Below the pieces are notes generated by a model. That model saw only the letters and a list, made by a program, of their open reading frames with translations, was not told the DNA's origin and made no database searches. A program made the translations under genes and the position numbers. From contig NZ_ASWD01000003.1 in the NCBI RefSeq assembly GCF_000407485.1, positions 1-64,000 of the forward strand: a DNA stretch of 64,000 nucleotides, in the 5' to 3' direction. The DNA is from Enterococcus pallens ATCC BAA-351. Its GTDB lineage: Bacteria > Bacillota > Bacilli > Lactobacillales > Enterococcaceae. Positions 27,646 to 33,608 of the stretch are shown in pieces; within the stretch, counting starts at the first letter, position 1; each line of letters starts with the position of its first letter.

Positions 27646-28038
27646 TTAAGCTTCTAGCACTAATACTTTTTCATCATCACCAACATTGTTAAATGGCAGG
27701 TAGGATATCCTTAGGCTGACAAAGGCATGAACCTTGTGTTCCCCTTCGGCTAATCCACCCGGCTTTTTCACAAATACGGTGATTGTTTCGATCATTTCCC
27801 AGCGATGATTGATCGCTGTTGGTAGTTCAGCGAAAGTAAAAGTCTCTCCTTTTACTGTGATCGCCATATCTTCATTGGCAACCTCTTCCCCATCCACAGT
27901 TAAATCAATCACCTCTACACAGCTCATAGGTAATCCGCGATAATATGGAATTCGTAACTGCACTTCATAGCCGATCACTTGATCGTCCTCTTTAACATTA
28001 CGAAACCCATTTGGATTTACTAAATATTGTTCAAACAT
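27646..28038 (-). CDS. C-glycoside deglycosidase beta subunit, copy 1 (130 aa, DUF6379-like)
   Basis: A small beta-sandwich-type protein: FEQYLVNPNGFRNVKEDDQ at the start, then QLRIPYYRGLPMSCVEVIDL, a VDGEEV turn and SLRISYLP near the end. These features fit the beta subunit of C-glycoside deglycosidases, which packs on the TIM-barrel alpha subunit and helps form the active site. The copy at 31929-32360 shares YYRG, the VDGE turn and the LRIPY strand. It lies directly after two tandem 152-bp structured leader repeats and has AAGGAGG 8 nt before the ATG. Confidence 0.85.
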   Translation of the reverse strand: MFEQYLVNPNGFRNVKEDDQVIGYEVQLRIPYYRGLPMSCVEVIDLTVDGEEVANEDMAITVKGETFTFAELPTAINHRWEMIETITVFVKKPGGLAEGEHKVHAFVSLRISYLPFNNVGDDEKVLVLEA

Positions 28039-28050
28039 TTGAAAGCCTCC

Positions 28051-28202
28051 TTATTCGTTTTAAAGTAATAATTTTTCCAAAGAAAAATTAGTTCGATTCG
28101 AATGCCGTATATCATTCAACTAAAGCTTTTGAGCTTTGTTTTGCTCAAGCTTACTAATGGATTTTCTAACTTAGCAACCTGCAAAAAGTTGAACTGACAT
28201 CC
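28051..28202 (-). repeat. 152-bp leader repeat A (structured RNA candidate)
   Basis: First of two tandem 152-bp units. Read on the minus strand it holds a distal helix (AGTTGAA at 28187-28193 with ATTCAACT at 28114-28121) and a proximal helix (TAATTTTTC at 28069-28077 with GAAAAATTA at 28082-28090), then ends at the RBS of the deglycosidase beta gene. A diverged copy at 33294-33466 keeps both helices by compensatory change. Confidence 0.7.
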
Positions 28203-28354
28203 TTATTCGTTTTAATGTAATAATTTTTCCAAGGAAAAATTAGGTTGATTCGAATGCCGTATATCATTCAACTAAAGCTTTTAAGCTTTGTTTTGCTCAA
28301 GCTTACTAACGGATTTTCTAACTTAGCAACCTGCAAAAAGTTGAACTGACATCC
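28203..28354 (-). repeat. 152-bp leader repeat B (structured RNA candidate)
   Basis: Second tandem unit, differing from unit A at only a few positions. Helices: 28221-28229 with 28234-28242, and 28266-28273 with 28339-28345. It lies between the hairpin at 28357-28383 and unit A. A duplicated leader within an operon suggests dose-dependent or cooperative regulation. Confidence 0.7.
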
Positions 28355-28356
28355 TA

Positions 28357-28383
28357 CCTCCTTTATTTGATCAATAAAGGAGG
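28357..28383. promoter_or_regulatory. Perfect 11-bp hairpin carrying an AAAGGAGG arm
   Basis: CCTCCTTTATT (28357-28367) pairs perfectly with AATAAAGGAGG (28373-28383) around a 5-nt loop. It follows the stop of the Gfo/Idh gene at 28394 and abuts leader repeat B. There is no T-run on either strand. One arm is a perfect Shine-Dalgarno sequence with no nearby start codon. Confidence 0.55.
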
Positions 28384-28393
28384 GTATTTTGTT

Positions 28394-29497
28394 TTATAGT
28401 TTTACTTCGTTGCCTGTCTCTGCTGCTTTATAGATCGCATCTAATACTTGAGTTACTTTGAAGGCCTGTTCTGGTTTTACTAATGGATCGGTGTCATTGA
28501 TCACCGCTTCCAACCATTGTTTCGCTTCAAGTTTTTCAGGATCGGAATCGCCGCCCTCAAAGAAAGCGATATTGCCAGAGGCGCTGAGATTTTCTTCTGT
28601 AAGCAAGCCATTTTTTGAGCGGTTATACGTCAATTGGTTGACTGGATAACTCATGCCTGCATCAATTTGCGCCCCTGCTTTTGTTCCGCATAAGGTAGTT
28701 GCCGCTTCTTTTGATTCCAGGACATTCAATGCCCATGAAGCTTCCAGGAAAATCGTTGATCCGTCCTTCATTTTGATAAAACCGAACGCTGAATCTTCTA
28801 CTTCATAGCTGTCCGTATCCCAAGGACCAAATAAATTGCCCTCTTCTGCACCAGGCAGATTGCCTAGTTTATTGAAAACTGAACCCGTCACAGATTCAAC
28901 TTCGTAGTTATCCATCATCCATAAAGTGATATCTAATGCGTGTGTTCCGATATCGATCAATGGTCCACCGCCTTGCTGCGATTTGTCAGGGAAAACACCC
29001 CAAGTTGGGACAGCCTTCCGGCGAATCGCATGAGCTTTTGCAAAGTAGATTTCACCTAAATCGCCATTGGCACAAGATTCATGTAATGCAGTGACTTCTT
29101 TTCTAAAGCGATTTTGATAGCCGATCGTAAATTTCTTACCAGATTTTTTCCAAGCATCCATCATTAATTGGGCTGCTTCAGGCGTATGAGCCATTGGTTT
29201 TTCACATAAAACATGCTTGCCTGCTTCGAATGCTGCGACAGTGATTGGACTATGACTGACATTTGGCGTACAAACGTGTACCACATCGATGGTTTTATCT
29301 TTTAGCAGCTCATGATAGTCTTCGTAATATTTGGCATCCTCCGTCCCAAATTTTTCCGCTGCTTCTTTTGCACGTTCCACTTGATTGTCACAGAACGCCA
29401 CCATTTCGCATTTGTCCGCTTGGCTGGATAGTGCTGGAAAGTGTTTATTATTCGCGATCCCGCCGCAGCCGATAATTCCGATTCTTACTTTTTTCAT
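28394..29497 (-). CDS. Gfo/Idh/MocA family sugar dehydrogenase, copy 1 (367 aa)
   Basis: An NAD(P)-dependent oxidoreductase with an N-terminal Rossmann fold (GIIGCGGIANNKHFPAL), the family EKP motif (K100, LCEKPMAH) and a C-terminal substrate domain with D182-x-x-x-H186 (IDIGTHALD). Family members such as DgpA and glucoside 3-dehydrogenases oxidise the C3 hydroxyl of a glycosyl unit, which is the step that makes C-glycosides cleavable. It is followed by the leader repeats and the first deglycosidase pair, and preceded by the second dehydrogenase by 32 bp. The second copy may oxidise another glycoside or reduce the released 3-keto-sugar. Confidence 0.9.
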   Translation of the reverse strand: MKKVRIGIIGCGGIANNKHFPALSSQADKCEMVAFCDNQVERAKEAAEKFGTEDAKYYEDYHELLKDKTIDVVHVCTPNVSHSPITVAAFEAGKHVLCEKPMAHTPEAAQLMMDAWKKSGKKFTIGYQNRFRKEVTALHESCANGDLGEIYFAKAHAIRRKAVPTWGVFPDKSQQGGGPLIDIGTHALDITLWMMDNYEVESVTGSVFNKLGNLPGAEEGNLFGPWDTDSYEVEDSAFGFIKMKDGSTIFLEASWALNVLESKEAATTLCGTKAGAQIDAGMSYPVNQLTYNRSKNGLLTEENLSASGNIAFFEGGDSDPEKLEAKQWLEAVINDTDPLVKPEQAFKVTQVLDAIYKAAETGNEVKL

Positions 29498-29529
29498 GAT
29501 TGTCTTCCTCTCTTTTCTATTCGTACTAT

Positions 29530-30594
29530 TTATTCAAAATGAATGCTCTGATGGTATTTCGCAGAGATTCGGATAGCTTCTACTACCTGCATCAGGCGCA
29601 AGATTTGACCCGGCTGAATCGTCAGTTCTTCTTTTCCGGTAATATGAGCATAGTAATTATCGAAGAACATGCGATGTGAGACTTCAACCTCTGGCAGCTC
29701 CTCCGTCAAGATTCTTCCCTCTGGCGCTGGTCCAAAGCTTCTAGTTGGTCCCGCATGGGTCATGGTGATTTTTCCAGGAACATTGCCCAGTAATTCTGAA
29801 GTCCGAGTGATCTCACCCTTTGGATTAAACCCGTCGATTTTGGCACTGCCTTTGTCACCACCGACAAACCAATGACGTTCAAACCAATTTTCAGAGCTGT
29901 TCAGGAAATAGGTTCCTAGCTCGATCTGGGCATTCACGCCATTTTCAAAATAGAGCTGGATATTGAAATAATCATCGACATTCTCATTGATGACATTGCG
30001 AACATCCGCGTAAACAGTTTGCAGCTTCGCAGGAATCATCCACAACATTTGGTCGATCAAATGAACGCCCCAGTCATAAAGCATCCCGCCGCCCAATTCA
30101 GGATAAATATGCCAATCATGCATATTTCCGTTAAACCCGTAGAGCGAACTTTTTATTGTATAGATATTCCCTACTAATCCTTGATCATAGATTTCCTTAG
30201 CAACACGATAGTCATGATCCCAACGCCGTTGATGATGAACAGTGAAACGAACGTCCTCCTCCTTCGTCACAGCCATCATTTCCTTAACTTCCTCCGAGCT
30301 CATCGCCAGCGGTTTTTCACAAATAATATCTTTCTTAGCTTTCGCCGCCTTGACTACCATTTCTAAATGGAGCAAGTTTGGTACAGCAATGATCACCGTA
30401 TCGATTGTTTCATCCGCCAATAGGTCATCCGCGGACACATAGGTTTTGACTCCAGCTGAGGCATACTCAAATTGTGCTTCATTCGTATCGCAAACCGCTT
30501 TTAACTCGGCATATTCTAAATTTTTGATCGTTTCCGCATGGGTCTGTCCCATGAAACCGAAACCGATAATACCAAAATTTATTTTTTTTGCCAT
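29530..30594 (-). CDS. Gfo/Idh/MocA family sugar dehydrogenase, copy 2 (354 aa)
   Basis: Same family as the neighbour but clearly distinct: Rossmann motif GIIGFGFMGQTH, EKP motif with K94 (IICEKPLAMS), and D174-x-x-x-H178 (YDWGVHLID). I start at the ATG at 30594, 8 nt after AGGAGG; the ATG at 30600 lies only 2 nt from that site but would overlap the upstream stop as ATGA. It is cotranscribed with the SnoaL-like gene and the second deglycosidase pair. Candidate DgpA-like 3-oxidase of the pathway or the reductase that regenerates glucose. The cofactor is not determined. Confidence 0.9.
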   Translation of the reverse strand: MAKKINFGIIGFGFMGQTHAETIKNLEYAELKAVCDTNEAQFEYASAGVKTYVSADDLLADETIDTVIIAVPNLLHLEMVVKAAKAKKDIICEKPLAMSSEEVKEMMAVTKEEDVRFTVHHQRRWDHDYRVAKEIYDQGLVGNIYTIKSSLYGFNGNMHDWHIYPELGGGMLYDWGVHLIDQMLWMIPAKLQTVYADVRNVINENVDDYFNIQLYFENGVNAQIELGTYFLNSSENWFERHWFVGGDKGSAKIDGFNPKGEITRTSELLGNVPGKITMTHAGPTRSFGPAPEGRILTEELPEVEVSHRMFFDNYYAHITGKEELTIQPGQILRLMQVVEAIRISAKYHQSIHFE

Positions 30595-30596
30595 TT

Positions 30597-30941
30597 TCAT
30601 TTCCTCCTCTTCCTATCAAAATAATCCCAATGCTCAACGAATTGATCGTCGGAAATTCGATACAAATCAACTACGTGGGCCTTTGTGTTTTGCTGTTCAT
30701 CGACACTTCTTAAAAAAACTGCCGCATACTCTTCGTCTAACACAATCCGATCGACTTCTAAATGAAAGTATTCATTTGAATCAAATTTCGCTTTAAACGC
30801 TTTGATCAGTCCATCTCTGCCTTGATCCACCCCCGGATTATGCTGACGATAATCTTCCGCGATCAAATCCTCTGCAACAGAAAGCTGCTGCTGGTTGAAG
30901 AATTCTTCATAAAACTGCTTGATTCTTTGCTTCGTGATCAT
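30597..30941 (-). CDS. SnoaL-like / NTF2-like protein (114 aa)
   Basis: A small alpha+beta cone-type protein: an N-terminal helix (QRIKQFYEEFFN), then LIAEDYRQHNPGVDQGRDGL, and beta strands ending in VVDLYRISDDQFVEHWDYFD, which is the classic pattern of SnoaL-like polyketide cyclase/NTF2-like proteins. It is translationally coupled to the alpha-2 deglycosidase (ATGA overlap at 30938-30941) and nearly overlaps the downstream dehydrogenase. In context it may act on, or bind, the keto-sugar or aglycone intermediate. No exact reaction can be given. Confidence 0.8.
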   Translation of the reverse strand: MITKQRIKQFYEEFFNQQQLSVAEDLIAEDYRQHNPGVDQGRDGLIKAFKAKFDSNEYFHLEVDRIVLDEEYAAVFLRSVDEQQNTKAHVVDLYRISDDQFVEHWDYFDRKRRK

Positions 30942-31927
30942 TCCGTCACTTCCAGTAAGCTTTTCGCCATTGAAAGTTGGCGTTTCGTGAATTCAGTACC
31001 GCCGCAGTACAACTCATCCTCATACTCACAAATCAGATAACCGTCAAAATCTGAGGCTTTTATGACTTCGAGAATCTCAGGATACGGAATACTTGGTTCG
31101 ACCAAATCTTCCCCTAAATAATGGAACTTTCCATGCAGCTCAAAGCTATATGGCAGGATTTCTTTCAACTCTTCCAGCATTCTCGATAATTCACTCTTTG
31201 GTTTGAACTGAACAAAGCCATACATGCCTTGTAATGCGGCATTGATCGCTGGATGTGCGCCTTTTGCCAGCAAGTCTTCTCTAGCTTCCTCCAAAGGAAC
31301 CCCTTGATAACGCATCTCCGCTGCCATTTCCAGATGTTCCTCGGCAACTCCAGCTTCCAAAGCCTTGATCCAATGAGCCTTATTTGGTGCAATCGCAAAA
31401 CAGCCAAAATCTGGGACAAAGCCTAAATGCTTCGAATTGGTTTTCTTGATTACCTCTAAATACCGTCTCATTAACGGAGACAGCGGTGATTCTGGGTTGT
31501 GAATCTCGATCCCCACTCGAACATCGTAAAGTTCCGCATAAGGTGCTAATCGTTCAAAGGCTTCTGGTGACAACATATATTGCGAACGCATCACTTTACA
31601 GCCCAACTTATGTGCGGCTTTTAGGTCAATGATCGTATCCGCCAGCATTTCATCATCGGTTAGATTACGATCATGCATCATGCCCTTATCATTATTGGCT
31701 CCATAGCCAACTGGACCGATGCCATATTTCGCCTTAAGTCGTTGAACCAATCCTAAAAACTCATCGCTGACATTCGGATAGCTCGGCAGCATTTGTGTGC
31801 CGACGATCTCATACCCTGTCGCGCCAGCTAAAGCCGCCTGTTTGACGCACTCTTCAAAATCGTATTCATATCGGGCGTACTCTGTTCCGTAACAAAATAA
31901 TGTCGCGCCTAATTTCACTGTGCTCAT
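30938..31927 (-). CDS. C-glycoside deglycosidase alpha subunit, copy 2 (TIM-barrel isomerase/epimerase family)
   Basis: A 329-aa paralogue of the copy at 26649-27626. The ligand set is E141, D173, H265 and E301 (IEIHNP, VPDFG, LHGKFHY, CEYED), and H143 is kept. Both copies share a TQMLPSYPN/EQMLPTFPN loop near residue 45-55. It follows the beta-2 gene by one base, the tight spacing expected for a complex. Two divergent pairs in one locus suggest different aglycones or different linkage positions, as with the 6-C and 8-C flavone glucosides; that is inference. Confidence 0.85.
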   Translation of the reverse strand: MSTVKLGATLFCYGTEYARYEYDFEECVKQAALAGATGYEIVGTQMLPSYPNVSDEFLGLVQRLKAKYGIGPVGYGANNDKGMMHDRNLTDDEMLADTIIDLKAAHKLGCKVMRSQYMLSPEAFERLAPYAELYDVRVGIEIHNPESPLSPLMRRYLEVIKKTNSKHLGFVPDFGCFAIAPNKAHWIKALEAGVAEEHLEMAAEMRYQGVPLEEAREDLLAKGAHPAINAALQGMYGFVQFKPKSELSRMLEELKEILPYSFELHGKFHYLGEDLVEPSIPYPEILEVIKASDFDGYLICEYEDELYCGGTEFTKRQLSMAKSLLEVTE

Positions 31928-31928
31928 C

Positions 31929-32360
31929 TCACTCTCCCCCTAACGAAACGCTAACTTTCTCCCCTGAATCCAGCGGCATGAAGCTATGTTCAGGACCAAT
32001 TTGCATGTATGGAATCCGCAGCATCAATTTCAGCTCGACCTCATGCTCGCCAGATATTCCACTAGGCATAAGTACACGTATCTTAGCCAAATCAACCTGA
32101 CTCCAGAATTCCGTCACTGCATATTTCAATTTGTATAACGGCAGCTCTTTGCCATTTAATTCGAAGGTCACTGCTTCATCGGGTATTTTTTCACCATCAA
32201 CATAAACTTCGATCAAATCAATATCTGATAGATAGTGACCACGGTAATAAGCCAGTTGAACATCAAATGAAAATCCATTTTTTCTTCCATTAATATAGAT
32301 ACTTTTGAAGGAGTCTTGCTTGATGATCTCTTCATTTAGTTTCATTCGCATCGCAAACAT
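31929..32360 (-). CDS. C-glycoside deglycosidase beta subunit, copy 2 (143 aa)
   Basis: Beta-rich small subunit with FDVQLAYYRGHYLSDIDLIE, a VDGEKI turn, a VRVLMP-like strand region and LKLMLRIPYMQIGPEHSF near the end. Compared with beta-1 it has a longer N-terminus. It lies one base from its alpha partner and 18 bp after the isomerase/epimerase gene. RBS GGAGGG precedes the ATG by 7 nt. Confidence 0.83.
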   Translation of the reverse strand: MFAMRMKLNEEIIKQDSFKSIYINGRKNGFSFDVQLAYYRGHYLSDIDLIEVYVDGEKIPDEAVTFELNGKELPLYKLKYAVTEFWSQVDLAKIRVLMPSGISGEHEVELKLMLRIPYMQIGPEHSFMPLDSGEKVSVSLGGE

Positions 32361-32378
32361 GTTTTACCCTCCATCTTT

Positions 32379-33293
32379 CTAAATCACAAAATTCCGCAGA
32401 TACTTAGTACTTAATGTCACAGATTTTTTGACATCTTCGTAATTCTTTTCAAAGGCTTTATCTTCTACCTCAATACAGCTATAACCATCAAAGCCGATAT
32501 CTGTCAGAGCAGAAACGTATTTTCCCCAATCAACATCGCCTAGCCCAGGCAGCTTCGGACTCATGTAAGCTAAAGGTGTTGCCATGACGCCCACATCCTT
32601 CAATTTCTCTGGATAAAGCTTGATGTCTTTGTAGTGAACGTGGAAAATCTTGTCCTTGAACTCATAAAGCGGTGCTAGATAATCGATTTGTTGCCAAACA
32701 AAATGCGAAGGATCATAGTTCAATCCAAGCGCCTCGCTGTCTAAACGAGAAAAAATCTCTCGCCAAATCGCTGGTGTCGTCATCAAGTTCTGACCACCTG
32801 GCCATTCATCTTCAGTAAAGAGCATCGGACAATTTTCAATGCCGATCTTTACTCCTGCTTCTTCGGCATAATTCAGAATCGGCTTCCAAACCTTTTCCAT
32901 CTCGACTAAATTTTCTGAGACAGATTTCGTCTGCATTCGTCCAATAAACGTCGTGACTAGATTGATCTTCATAAGCTTGGCCGCATCAATCAAACGATAT
33001 AGATGATCGATTGCTGTTTGACGTTTTTGCAGATCCTCATCTAGCGGGTTCGGATAGTAAGCCAGTGCCGAAATCTCGACCTTTTTATTTGCAGCATAGG
33101 TTAAAATCTCTTCCGCCTTTTCTTTAGTTAAATTGGCAACATCAATATGGGAAACACCAGCATATCTTCTTGTCGCTTTCTCTTGGGGCCAACAAGCAAC
33201 CTCTACACAGTCGAGACCGTTGCTCGCGACGATATCGATCATCTCTTGATAATCGCTTTGATCAAAAATGGCACTCACAATTCCTAATTTCAT
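32379..33293 (-). CDS. Sugar phosphate isomerase/epimerase family TIM barrel (304 aa)
   Basis: A third TIM-barrel protein of the xylose-isomerase-like superfamily, less similar to the deglycosidase alpha subunits. Metal ligands are recognisable in GIENCPML, NYDPSHF, HVHYKDI and CIEVED. Proteins of this type next to Gfo/Idh dehydrogenases (YcjR in E. coli) epimerise or isomerise 3-keto-sugars, so it probably handles the keto-sugar released by the deglycosidases. I start at the ATG at 33293 with CAGGAG upstream; the upstream open frame runs through the structured leader and is not coding. It is the first gene of the operon. Confidence 0.87.
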   Translation of the reverse strand: MKLGIVSAIFDQSDYQEMIDIVASNGLDCVEVACWPQEKATRRYAGVSHIDVANLTKEKAEEILTYAANKKVEISALAYYPNPLDEDLQKRQTAIDHLYRLIDAAKLMKINLVTTFIGRMQTKSVSENLVEMEKVWKPILNYAEEAGVKIGIENCPMLFTEDEWPGGQNLMTTPAIWREIFSRLDSEALGLNYDPSHFVWQQIDYLAPLYEFKDKIFHVHYKDIKLYPEKLKDVGVMATPLAYMSPKLPGLGDVDWGKYVSALTDIGFDGYSCIEVEDKAFEKNYEDVKKSVTLSTKYLRNFVI

Positions 33294-33466
33294 GCTTTCC
33301 AACTCCTGTTTCGTATTAATGTAGTCATTTTTCAAAGTTCGAAAAATGATTTTGATCCTCACGTCGGATATCATTCCGCTATACCGCAGTTACTTTTTTC
33401 CGGTTATTAAAACTTATCTTGTTCTCTTACTCTATGTTTCTGTGAAAAGCGGAACTGACACCTGTT
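33294..33466 (-). ncRNA. Structured 5' leader of the catabolic operon (candidate novel cis-regulatory RNA)
   Basis: A 5' UTR of about 170 nt. The proximal helix is TCATTTTTC (33325-33333) with GAAAAATGA (33341-33349); the distal helix is ATTCCGCT (33373-33380) with AGCGGAA (33448-33454). The same two helices occur in the tandem repeats at 28051-28354 with paired changes (TAATTTTTC/GAAAAATTA and ATTCAACT/AGTTGAA). GTCAGTTC, GAATGATAT and ACGAA-AGGAG blocks are conserved. Confidence 0.55.
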
Positions 33467-33482
33467 TCTTTTCTATGATTGA

Positions 33483-33499
33483 AGTATAAAGCGCTTTCC
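33483..33499 (-). promoter_or_regulatory. CRE overlapping the -10 region of the catabolic operon promoter
   Basis: On the minus strand GGAAAGCGCTTTAT (33499-33486) has the perfect AAAGCGCTTT core of a CcpA-binding CRE, and it runs into a TATACT -10 box (33488-33483). The transcript would start near 33476, just ahead of the conserved GTCAGTTC block. CcpA bound here would block RNA polymerase, so glucose repression is predicted. Confidence 0.7.
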
Positions 33500-33562
33500 G
33501 AAAAGAAGAATTCAGATTTTTGTTTTTCTTATTAGCCATTTTTTGCCTTTTTCTTTCGAGTA

Positions 33563-33608
33563 TAAAAAAAAGACAAAAATGATCTGCTCATTTTTGTCTT
33601 TTTAATTT
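33563..33608. terminator. Bidirectional intrinsic terminator after the AraC-GH39 gene
   Basis: AGACAAAAATGA (33571-33582) pairs with TCATTTTTGTCT (33588-33599) around TCTGC and is flanked by A8 and T-rich tracts. On the minus strand it ends the regulator transcript, so the operon from 33293 needs its own promoter. Confidence 0.9.

Noticed and set aside
28051-28354. Insertion sequence or transposon end
   Set aside because: There is no transposase, no terminal inverted repeat and no target duplication; the unit matches the operon leader at 33.3 kb.
33294-33374. N-terminal extension of the isomerase/epimerase gene
   Set aside because: The open frame upstream of 33293 runs through the conserved leader helices, while the ATG at 33293 has CAGGAG at proper spacing and begins the family domain.
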